36,377 nucleotides of DNA, taken from an uncultured Atopobium sp. (GTDB taxonomy: Bacteria > Actinomycetota > Coriobacteriia > Coriobacteriales > Atopobiaceae). Location of the stretch: positions 1 to 36,377 of the forward strand of contig CALKRF010000047.1 of the NCBI GenBank assembly GCA_937990665.1. Direction: 5' to 3'. Under the pieces are notes generated by a model. It was given only the letters and a program-made list of their open reading frames with translations. It ran no database searches and was not told where the DNA came from. Within the stretch, counting starts at the first letter, position 1. Each line of letters starts with the position of its first letter. The position numbers and the translations under genes were made by a program. Below, piece after piece: positions 15,468 to 22,418 of this stretch.

Positions 15468-15492
15468 GGAGCTCCTTCGGGAGCTCTTTTTT
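15468..15492 (+). terminator. Terminator after tRNA-Arg, shared with the convergent gene
   Basis: GGAGCTCC-TTC-GGGAGCTC forms a tight hairpin with a T6 run at 15487-15492. It is directly abutted by the stop of the convergent 106-residue gene. Confidence 0.85.
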
Positions 15493-15493
15493 A

Positions 15494-15814
15494 TTATCTA
15501 CCTGGTCTTAAAGCTACTTCACCGGAAGAGTTTGCATACAAATACTGATAAGATATGCCGGCTTCATCAAGCTCATCCATTACCTCAGCCATGCATGTTT
15601 CCGCCATGATGACCTCCAGATACTCTTGTGGACTTAGATCTTTTAAACCCACTCTACCTTGGTCTGAAATCCACTTTCTTAAAGTTACAAGTTGCTCTGG
15701 TGCAATATGGATCTCTGAATAGAACTCATTGTGGCCGAATCCAATTTTTGCCGCACTGCCTTGCACAAACTGCCTTAATACAATTTCTTTCTGTACCTCT
15801 ACCAGACCTTTCAT
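15494..15814 (-). CDS. Small hypothetical protein under a LexA-like operator
   Basis: A 106-residue soluble protein that I do not recognise. It has a basic N-terminal third and an acidic helical segment near the end (about residues 64-88), with no membrane segment and no clear helix-turn-helix. ATG at 15814 follows AAGAGGT by five bases; an in-frame GTG two codons upstream overlaps that site and is less likely. A minus-strand -10 (TATACT, 15849-15844) and a 26-base perfect palindrome centred on GAACATATGTTC lie upstream, so the gene is single and probably LexA-controlled. It could be a small SOS-induced inhibitor, toxin or repair accessory; the protein itself gives no direct hint. Confidence 0.7.
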   Translation of the reverse strand: MKGLVEVQKEIVLRQFVQGSAAKIGFGHNEFYSEIHIAPEQLVTLRKWISDQGRVGLKDLSPQEYLEVIMAETCMAEVMDELDEAGISYQYLYANSSGEVALRPGR

Positions 15815-15853
15815 AGCCACCTCTTTCTTCCTTTACTAATCTCAGTATAGCAA

Positions 15854-15879
15854 ATTAATAGAACATATGTTCTATTAAT
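15854..15879. promoter_or_regulatory. Perfect 26-base palindrome with SOS-box core (putative LexA operator)
   Basis: The palindrome is symmetrical over all 26 bases, and its core GAACATATGTTC matches the Gram-positive LexA/DinR box consensus (CGAAC-N4-GTTCG) except for the outermost C and G. It overlaps the expected -35 region of the promoter whose TATACT -10 is at 15849-15844 on the minus strand, a repressing position for the 106-residue gene. Confidence 0.7.
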
Positions 15880-15883
15880 CAGT

Positions 15884-15922
15884 AAAAGAAATGGTCTTCA
15901 CAATTCAGTAGAAGACCATTTC
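15884..15922 (-). terminator. Terminator after serS
   Basis: GAAATGGTCTTC (15888-15899) and GAAGACCATTTC (15911-15922) form a perfect 12-base stem with an 11-base loop. On the minus strand the stem is followed by TTTTACT, a modest T tract. It lies 34 bases past the serS stop. Confidence 0.7.
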
Positions 15923-15955
15923 AGAGATTGAATCAATTTTGATTAAAAAGAGAAA

Positions 15956-17239
15956 CTATTCTAGTCGAATAACCTCGATGCCACCCATGTAAGGACGGAG
16001 CGCCTCGGGCACGGTAACGGAGCCATCTGCGTTCTGATAATTCTCCATAATTGCAGCCATGGTTCGGCCAACTGCCAGACCAGAGCCGTTAAGCGTGTGA
16101 ACCAGACGGGTGCCCTTGAACTCTGCTGGATCCTTATAGCGGATATTTGCACGACGAGCCTGGAAATCCCAGCAGTTAGAGCAAGAAGAAATTTCTTTGT
16201 ATGCGTTATAGCTTGGGAGCCAAACCTCAATGTCGTAGCACTTGCATGCAGAAAAACCAATGTCACCAGTGCAGAGAGTGACCACGTGATAAGGAAGACC
16301 CAGAAGCTGAAGGATCTTCTCGGCTTCCTGAACCATGGACTCAAGCTGATTCATGGAATCTTCAGGCTTTGCAAACTTGACCATCTCTACCTTGTCAAAC
16401 TGGTGAACACGGATGATGCCACGGGTGTCTCGACCAGCTGAACCTGCCTCCTCGCGGAAACATGGAGTGAATGCGGTATAGAGCAGAGGGAGCTGAGATG
16501 CGTCCAGAATCTCGTCACGATGGATGTTTGTGAGCTGGACCTCAGCAGTTGGAATGAGGTAGAGGTCAGGCTGTACGTGATAGAGGTCCTCTTCAAACTT
16601 AGGAAGCTGACCAGTGCCAAACAGAGAATCCTGATTTGTGATAACTGGTGGCCACCACTCTTTGAAGCCTGCCTGGTTATGTGTATCAATCATGAAGTTG
16701 ATAAGCGCACGCTCCATGCGAGCGCCCATGCCGCCAAGAAGATAGAAACGAGTTCCTGCAAGCTTTACGCCACGGTCAAAATCAATCATGCCAAGCTCAG
16801 GACCAAGATCCCAGTGCGCCTTTGGCTCAAAATCAAACTGAGTTGGCTCTCCCCACTTGCGAACCTCAGGGTTATCGGAGTCATCCTTGCCATAAGGAAC
16901 GGACGCGTCAGGAATGTTTGGAATAGCTGCAACAAGGGCGGTGAGCTCTTCCTCAACCTCTCCGCGGCGCTGATCAAGCTCTGCGATGCGATCTTTGTTA
17001 GCTGCTACCTGCTCTTTAGCTGCCTCAGCCTCTTCCTTCTTGCCCTCACGCATAAGAAGGCCAATCTGCTTAGAAACAGCGTTACGCTCTGCCTGAAGAG
17101 ACTCAACCTCGGCAATTACGCTTCTGCGCTCCTCGTCAAGCTCAAAGAATTTCTCGCGATCCCAATGGGCGTTTTGCCTGGACTCGCAAGACTTATCTAC
17201 GAGGTCAGGATTCTCGCGCACAAATTTGATATCAAGCAT
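15956..17239 (-). CDS. serS: Seryl-tRNA synthetase
   Basis: A 427-residue class II synthetase of normal length that charges tRNA-Ser. The N-terminal region (about 30-110) is the long antiparallel coiled coil that grips the variable arm of tRNA-Ser. The catalytic core has motif 2 as CFREEAGSAGRDTRGIIRVHQF and motif 3 near the C-terminus as NGSGLAVGRTMAAIMEN. ATG at 17239 follows AAGGAG. The upstream region to the divergent small gene is only 110 bases and holds no T-box leader. A strong hairpin follows the gene. Confidence 0.97.
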   Translation of the reverse strand: MLDIKFVRENPDLVDKSCESRQNAHWDREKFFELDEERRSVIAEVESLQAERNAVSKQIGLLMREGKKEEAEAAKEQVAANKDRIAELDQRRGEVEEELTALVAAIPNIPDASVPYGKDDSDNPEVRKWGEPTQFDFEPKAHWDLGPELGMIDFDRGVKLAGTRFYLLGGMGARMERALINFMIDTHNQAGFKEWWPPVITNQDSLFGTGQLPKFEEDLYHVQPDLYLIPTAEVQLTNIHRDEILDASQLPLLYTAFTPCFREEAGSAGRDTRGIIRVHQFDKVEMVKFAKPEDSMNQLESMVQEAEKILQLLGLPYHVVTLCTGDIGFSACKCYDIEVWLPSYNAYKEISSCSNCWDFQARRANIRYKDPAEFKGTRLVHTLNGSGLAVGRTMAAIMENYQNADGSVTVPEALRPYMGGIEVIRLE

Positions 17240-17294
17240 GCAGCTTCTCCTTGAATCAACACTTTTTGGCAGTGCATTTTTTCTTATAGCTTAC

Positions 17295-17308
17295 CAAGTA
17301 TATACTTG
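17295..17308. promoter_or_regulatory. Symmetrical CAAGTATATACTTG element between divergent genes
   Basis: A perfect 14-base palindrome that contains a TATACT -10-like hexamer on each strand, midway between serS (minus) and the small membrane protein gene (plus). It may be a back-to-back promoter core or an operator; -35 matches on both sides are poor. Confidence 0.4.
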
Positions 17309-17349
17309 TATTCAGATTCTTAACCCTTCACATGTTCTGGAGCTAGATT

Positions 17350-17568
17350 ATGGACGCAATTAACTCATTTGTCGGCTGGCTTTTTGGCGATAAAACCGGT
17401 GTGTTATTCCTCGTACTTGGTGGAATTCTGCTCTTTTTGGTCATTTCCTTTGTGCTGGAGCGCAAAACTAAGAAGATGTATTTCAACCATAAAAAGACCG
17501 AGGACGACTGGGATCTCTTTGGCGACGACCAAGAGGGTTGGTCTGATTTTGAATCAGATAACAAATAG
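17350..17568 (+). CDS. Small single-span membrane protein
   Basis: A 72-residue protein with one strongly hydrophobic helix at about residues 16-36, a short basic stretch after it (ERKTKK), and a very acidic, Trp- and Asp-rich tail (DDWDLFGDDQEGWSDF). The charge pattern suggests that the acidic tail is cytoplasmic. ATG at 17350 has a moderate GGAGC site. It is divergent from serS and followed by a strong terminator, so it is a free-standing gene. I recognise no family; a small regulator or a subunit of a membrane complex is possible. Confidence 0.72.
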   Translation: MDAINSFVGWLFGDKTGVLFLVLGGILLFLVISFVLERKTKKMYFNHKKTEDDWDLFGDDQEGWSDFESDNK

Positions 17569-17574
17569 GTAACA

Positions 17575-17599
17575 AAAAAGCCCCGTAAAGGGGCTTTTT
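17575..17599. terminator. Bidirectional terminator
   Basis: AAAAAGCCCC (17575-17584) and GGGGCTTTTT (17590-17599) pair perfectly around GTAAA. It gives a T tract on both strands and so serves the small membrane protein gene (plus) and tRNA-Leu (minus). Confidence 0.93.
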
Positions 17600-17608
17600 A
17601 AATGCAAA

Positions 17609-17695
17609 TGGTGCGGGCGAAGGGACTTGAACCCCCATGAACTTGCGTTCATACGGACCTGAACCGTACGCGTCTGCCAATTCCGCCACACCCGC
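17609..17695 (-). tRNA. tRNA-Leu (CAG)
   Basis: An 87-base class II tRNA with acceptor GCGGGTG/CGCCCGC (one G-U), discriminator A and encoded CCA. Anticodon stem TACGG/CCGTA encloses TTCAGGT, anticodon CAG (complement at 17659-17661). A long variable arm (TGAAC/GTTCA) is present. It reads CUG. Confidence 0.96.
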
Positions 17696-17828
17696 GTGCT
17701 AGGGAATAATACTACAACATTTTGTTTTCTTCTCATGGAAAAACAATAGATATATAAGAAAATTCTTTTCAGCGGTAGAATATAGACAGTCACGGCCGAC
17801 AAACACACTTTAAACACAGGAGGTTGCC

Positions 17829-19625
17829 GTGAGTGACTCGCGGTCACAGACCACGCAAACTGCATATCTACATTCACCTTCTGCTCAGCAGGCATCACCT
17901 GCGGCTGAGCCAGAAATTTTGCTGGATCGATATCGCGTTCTTGCTCGCAGAGGTAACGGAGGTTTTGGCACCGTTTGTACCTGCTGGGATACTCGTTTGC
18001 AGAGGCGCGTAGCCATTAAACGCATGCCGCTGTTAGGGGCTTCCGAGACTCCCGGCGTGCTTGCTTCAACTGTTGACGAGGCTCTTTCTGAGGCAAGAAC
18101 CGCTTGTTTGCTGGCGCATCCCAACATTGTGACTGTTCATGACTTTGAGATTGAAGGCGATTACGCCTATCTGGTCATGGAGTTTGTTGATGGCCTTAAT
18201 TTATCGGAGCTCTTGGCTCGCGTTGAGGGTGGCTACCTCACCTATGCCGAAGCAGCTCACATGGTGTCTTCTCTTGCAAAGGCGCTTCACTATGCCCATG
18301 AAAACGGCGTACTCCATCTGGACATCAAGCCAACAAATATCATGATTGACCGCCAGGGTACGGTTAAACTTGCCGACTTTGGTATGGCAACACTTGCCTC
18401 AGCTGCTGGTTATGGCGGCGCTCGCGGAGGTACGGTGGGCTACATGCCTCCTGAACAGGTTGAAGGCATGCTTGTTGACGAGCGCGCTGATATTTTCTCG
18501 CTTGCTGTTGTTCTGAGGCAGGCACTAACGGGCGTCAATGTATTTGCAGGCAGAACGGCTAAAGAATCCCTTGATCACATCTACAAGGGCCCAAAAATTC
18601 CTCTGCTCAAAGAAGATCCCGAGGTCCCCTTTGCTGTAGATGCCGCCTTGACGCAGGCACTTTCCCCTGAGCCGTCAATGAGACAAGGGAGCGTCTTGGA
18701 GTTTGCACAAGAAATTGTGACTCCTCTTGGCAGCGAAAAGCAGGGCGAGAAAAGCCTCAAATCCCTGGTGGAACAGTCGGAAGAAGAGGAAACCGAGACC
18801 TGGGACGTCAAGCATCTTCCGCTCTCAATCCGCTTCCCCTGGCTGCCCTCGGCTACCGTGCGTGGCGTATCAGCCCTGGTCACCGGCGTTCTTCTCGCTC
18901 AGTTGTTCCAGCTTATTGCCTCAGAATCACTCACGTTTATTGTGGTGGGCTCTCTTGTAGGAGCTGCAGCAGCCGCTCTTTGGACTCCATTGGGATCTGC
19001 ACTTGTCATTGCATGCGCGGTATATGCTCTGGCAAGCATTAGCCCTACCAGCACTTCATTTCCGTTTGCAACGCTTGTAACCTTGGTAAGCGTTATCTGG
19101 TGGGCGTTTGCAGGAAGGGTCTCAAAATTTAGCAGCATCAACTGCTTATTAGGAGCTTTATTACCTGCTCCTGTTTCAGCACCAGCGCTTGTCTCCGCTA
19201 CTATGCGTCCGCTACCTGCAGTTTTAACAGGAGCTTTTAGCTATCTTTTTGGAATACTGTTTGCAAGAGGCATTTCTTTGGGCTTTGCGGCAACTCCTCT
19301 TGCCTATGACTACACCTCGCTGGCCTCAGGGCTTCCTTTTTGGATTCGCTTTGGGATATGCTCCCTATCTGCTCTTTTAGGCGCGCTTATGAGCCAGAAA
19401 AGACGTCGCGGATGGATGGTTTTTGGACAAATTGTCTGCGCCATATTGCTTTCAAGTGGCTTTATATGGGCAGCTTGGATGGAGAATCCCAATTTTTGGG
19501 TAGTTGAAAGTATAGTTTCGGTACTAATTACGGTATTCTTATGTGTACTTGTATGTATTGCAATTGTCCTGATAGGTCCACTTGACGCGGATCAGGAAGG
19601 CGAGGAATTAGATGAGCTTTCTTAG
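17829..19625 (+). CDS. Ser/Thr protein kinase with polytopic C-terminal membrane domain
   Basis: A 598-residue protein. A Hanks-type kinase domain (about 33-300) has the glycine loop (GNGGFG), catalytic VAIK Lys64, D165 in a catalytic loop reading HLDIKPTN instead of HRD, and DFG at D183; PPE replaces APE. The substitutions spare the essential Lys and Asp residues, so it is probably active. After an acidic linker, residues about 340-590 form roughly eight or more hydrophobic helices, where most such kinases have one helix and an extracellular sensor. GTG at 17829 follows AGGAGG by five bases. It opens the cell-wall signalling cluster, and its end overlaps fhaA by 14 bases. Genome position resembles pknA, but the architecture differs. 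Confidence 0.9.
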   Translation: MSDSRSQTTQTAYLHSPSAQQASPAAEPEILLDRYRVLARRGNGGFGTVCTCWDTRLQRRVAIKRMPLLGASETPGVLASTVDEALSEARTACLLAHPNIVTVHDFEIEGDYAYLVMEFVDGLNLSELLARVEGGYLTYAEAAHMVSSLAKALHYAHENGVLHLDIKPTNIMIDRQGTVKLADFGMATLASAAGYGGARGGTVGYMPPEQVEGMLVDERADIFSLAVVLRQALTGVNVFAGRTAKESLDHIYKGPKIPLLKEDPEVPFAVDAALTQALSPEPSMRQGSVLEFAQEIVTPLGSEKQGEKSLKSLVEQSEEEETETWDVKHLPLSIRFPWLPSATVRGVSALVTGVLLAQLFQLIASESLTFIVVGSLVGAAAAALWTPLGSALVIACAVYALASISPTSTSFPFATLVTLVSVIWWAFAGRVSKFSSINCLLGALLPAPVSAPALVSATMRPLPAVLTGAFSYLFGILFARGISLGFAATPLAYDYTSLASGLPFWIRFGICSLSALLGALMSQKRRRGWMVFGQIVCAILLSSGFIWAAWMENPNFWVVESIVSVLITVFLCVLVCIAIVLIGPLDADQEGEELDELS

Positions 19626-20736
19626 TGACTTTGAAAACCGTATTGGTTCGGTCTTTGGTGCCGCACCTCAGGGATACGCAGAGCCTTTCTCTTTTAAGAA
19701 GCTTGCCAAACGCGCAGCTAAAGAGATGGAACGTGAGACGTATGAGATTGATGGCGTAGACACTGCGCCTGCCCTGTATACCGTTTTAGTTGCTCCTCAA
19801 GACGATTCACTGATGCGTCCTCTTTATGCTGATCTAACTGCAGAGGTTTCTGACTTCGTGGCTGCTCAGGCTCAGCAAAAAGATTATGTATTTGTTGGTC
19901 AGCCGCTTGTTCGTTTTATGGTTGACCCATCTCTGAAGCCTGGAAAATTTGCTGTCTTTGCAGAAAACGTTGACGGCAATACGCTTGAACAGCTACGCAA
20001 TGAAGAGCGTGCTTTCTTGGGTGGAAACTCCAGTGTTGGAGGAGCTGCAGCTCAAATGCCTCAGCAGCACAATTCCCGCGCTGCTGTTCAGCCAGAAACA
20101 CAGCCAGAGCCAGATCCTCTGTCTGTAGTTCGCCCTGTTTCTGCAGATAACGCAACGCCAGAGGTTTTGGGAGATCTTGCTGGTACAGACGCCGGTCTTG
20201 CGGTAATGCCACCAGACTTTGTTGAGGCTCAAGGCGCAATTCCTGTTGTTTCCGCAGCTGAGTCTACCCCTATGCCTGTTCTTCCAAGCTCAAACGGGCT
20301 TCCAGACCTTCCCGTAAACGGAGCTATCCCAACAGCAGCTCCTGTTCCTATGACTCAGCGTCGTATCACGCCTTCCCTTGATGCCCAATTAAACGGCGCG
20401 GGCGGTCGTTCTTCTCGCAATCTGCAAGGCACGCCACGCGCAAACATGGATGCTACCTGCATTTTAATTGATCGCCAGAGCGGTCGTTCGTATCGCGTTG
20501 AGGCTCCTCGAGCCATTATTGGTCGCGAGCGCTCTCAGGCAGACGTTGTTTTGCGCGACCCTAACGTTTCAAGACGTCACGCCGAGATGACCTATGACGG
20601 TCACGATTGGCACATTGCTGATTTGCACTCCACTAATGGAACGCTTGTCAACGATATCGACGTAGATGAGGTAATTCTGCGCGACGGAGACCTCATTACT
20701 ATTGGTCTTATGGACCTTCAGTTCCGGGAGAACTAA
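19612..20736 (+). CDS. fhaA: FhaA-like protein: DUF3662 plus FHA domain
   Basis: A 374-residue protein. The N-terminal DUF3662 region (about 1-125) is typical of actinobacterial FhaA. A long, low-complexity Pro/Ala/Gln-rich linker (about 135-280) follows, then a C-terminal FHA phosphothreonine-binding domain (about 285-372) with the GRERS, SRRHAE and HSTNGT motifs. FHA domains dock on phosphorylated kinases and their targets; FhaA in mycobacteria binds phosphorylated MviN-like flippase partners and affects peptidoglycan synthesis. ATG at 19612 overlaps the upstream kinase gene, and the stop overlaps the fhaB start by one base, so translation is coupled. Confidence 0.93.
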   Translation: MSFLSDFENRIGSVFGAAPQGYAEPFSFKKLAKRAAKEMERETYEIDGVDTAPALYTVLVAPQDDSLMRPLYADLTAEVSDFVAAQAQQKDYVFVGQPLVRFMVDPSLKPGKFAVFAENVDGNTLEQLRNEERAFLGGNSSVGGAAAQMPQQHNSRAAVQPETQPEPDPLSVVRPVSADNATPEVLGDLAGTDAGLAVMPPDFVEAQGAIPVVSAAESTPMPVLPSSNGLPDLPVNGAIPTAAPVPMTQRRITPSLDAQLNGAGGRSSRNLQGTPRANMDATCILIDRQSGRSYRVEAPRAIIGRERSQADVVLRDPNVSRRHAEMTYDGHDWHIADLHSTNGTLVNDIDVDEVILRDGDLITIGLMDLQFREN

Positions 20737-21149
20737 TGATTGATTTGATTCTCTTTGCAGGACGTGTTCTGCTTGTTGTCCTGTTGTACATCTTCCTGTT
20801 CTCGGTCATGCGCACGGGCATTGGTCTTGTCCGCGGTCAGCGCAAAGACGGAGCTATTTGGTCCGTTGATGTCGAGAAGGGCGTCAAGTCCTTACGTGGT
20901 CTTCATGTAGACATTTTGGGGCCCGTTGTCATTGGACGCTCTCCTTCGTCTGATATTGTGATTGACGAACCTTACGTTTCCGCTTCACACGCCCGCTTTA
21001 CTATCCAGGGCCCTGCTCTGGTACTTGAAGACCTTGGATCCACAAACGGAACCATGGTTAATGGTCACATCATCGAGCAGCCTGTTACCCTTCGCGACAC
21101 AGACGAAGTCCAGGTCGGCGATGTGATTATGCGTGTTGGACGTCGATAA
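20736..21149 (+). CDS. fhaB: FhaB-like membrane-anchored FHA protein
   Basis: A 137-residue protein with one N-terminal transmembrane helix (about residues 4-25), a short basic loop and a cytoplasmic FHA domain (about 55-135) carrying GRSPSSDI, SASHARF and GSTNGTMVNG. This is the usual FhaB (FipA) arrangement next to the PP2C phosphatase and the RodA gene in Actinobacteria. It likely recruits phosphorylated proteins to the membrane at sites of cell-wall synthesis. The start is within TAATG shared with the fhaA stop. Confidence 0.93.
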   Translation: MIDLILFAGRVLLVVLLYIFLFSVMRTGIGLVRGQRKDGAIWSVDVEKGVKSLRGLHVDILGPVVIGRSPSSDIVIDEPYVSASHARFTIQGPALVLEDLGSTNGTMVNGHIIEQPVTLRDTDEVQVGDVIMRVGRR

Positions 21150-21156
21150 GAGGCTC

Positions 21157-22416
21157 ATGGTTTCTTCTGATACAACACATATTTCTGATACACCTACACA
21201 AGAGCCCGTGAGTGCTCCTGGTCGTTGTGAGCTGCCACTTGATGGTCGTTGTGACGCAGAGGCGGTTTCTGGCTCTAACACCTTTATTTCTTGGGGCGCC
21301 CGCTCTGACGTGGGATTAGTTCGCGAGCATAACGAGGACTCGTTCCTTTTGCGCACTCCCCTTTTTGCCATCTGCGATGGTATGGGTGGACACGCTGCTG
21401 GCGAAGTAGCAAGTTCCATTGCTGTTAAGGTTATTGCCGAACAGGCGCCAAGTACCGCAGACGATGTCCGTCTTGGCGCTGCAATTGAGGCTGCTAACCA
21501 GGAAGTTATTGATGCCCCTGCAAAGGGTATTGGCAAACCTGGCATGGGCTCCACTGCCTCTGCCGTCCTCATCGAGGGCAATCAGATGGCCGTTGCTCAT
21601 GTTGGTGACTCTCGCATTTACCTGCTCCATCATGGCACGCTGGTCCGCATTACTCACGACCACAGCTATGTTGAGGAGCTCATTGATTCTGGTCAGATTA
21701 CCGCTGATGAGGCTCGCACACACCCTTCTCGCTCGGTAGTTACGCGAGCTCTTGGCTCTGATCCAGACATGTACGCAGATCATTTCTCGCTTGAAGTATC
21801 TGATGGTGACCGCATCATCTTGTGTTCCGATGGTCTCTCTGGCATGGTGCCCGACGATGAGATTGAAGCCATTGCTGTCTCTAACGTCACACCACAAAAG
21901 GCTGCCGATAACCTTGTTTCCGCAGCTCTTACCTATGGCGGCTCAGACAACATTACCGTTATTGTCATCGATGTCTTAGACGACGGCATAGCCGATCAAA
22001 CCAGAAAACACCTTACTCGTGGCGTCATTGCCACGTTTGTCTCGTTCCTTGCGCTCTTTGCAGCCACTGTTGCGGTGTTCTTCCTGTTTGTAAGCAGCGA
22101 GTGGTACTTAGGAATTAACGGGACTACCGTTGGTGTTTATCGAGGTATTCCTACAACAATTGCTGGCATAAACATGTCTTCGCTTGTTGAAACTACGTCG
22201 ATTGAAATAAAAGATTTGCCTGACGCAGTTCAAGACTCTCTTGCAGACGGAATTCGCGTTAAGAACGAGGATGAAGCACATAGCACCGTCGAGAATTACC
22301 GCAAACAAATTGACGACGCCAACAACAAAGCGGTCAAAAAGAAAGAAGACGCTCAGTCTGGCGGAACACCCACAACAGAAACAACAACGTCGACAACAAA
22401 TTCGGGAGGTGAGTAG
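21157..22416 (+). CDS. pstP: PP2C-family Ser/Thr protein phosphatase
   Basis: A 419-residue membrane-anchored PP2C phosphatase, the partner that reverses the two kinases of the cluster. After a 45-residue N-terminal extension the catalytic domain (about 46-285) shows the metal ligands in HNEDSF (D61) and CDGMGGHA (D74, G75), then GMGSTA, VGDSRIY, and the late acidic motifs CSDGLSG and GGSDNITV. One transmembrane helix lies at about 290-312, followed by an external region of about 100 residues ending in a Thr/Ser-rich tail. ATG at 21157 follows AAGAGG; an in-frame ATG upstream at 21133 lies within fhaB and is less likely. Confidence 0.93.
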   Translation: MVSSDTTHISDTPTQEPVSAPGRCELPLDGRCDAEAVSGSNTFISWGARSDVGLVREHNEDSFLLRTPLFAICDGMGGHAAGEVASSIAVKVIAEQAPSTADDVRLGAAIEAANQEVIDAPAKGIGKPGMGSTASAVLIEGNQMAVAHVGDSRIYLLHHGTLVRITHDHSYVEELIDSGQITADEARTHPSRSVVTRALGSDPDMYADHFSLEVSDGDRIILCSDGLSGMVPDDEIEAIAVSNVTPQKAADNLVSAALTYGGSDNITVIVIDVLDDGIADQTRKHLTRGVIATFVSFLALFAATVAVFFLFVSSEWYLGINGTTVGVYRGIPTTIAGINMSSLVETTSIEIKDLPDAVQDSLADGIRVKNEDEAHSTVENYRKQIDDANNKAVKKKEDAQSGGTPTTETTTSTTNSGGE

Positions 22417-22418
22417 GA

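Noticed and set aside
15138..15548. Open frame across tRNA-Ser and tRNA-Arg
   Set aside because: It runs through two complete tRNA genes and two terminators; the tRNA structures explain the sequence.
17240..17349. T-box leader before serS
   Set aside because: The intergenic region is 110 bases and shows neither a specifier stem nor the conserved T-box sequence; a divergent gene starts within it.
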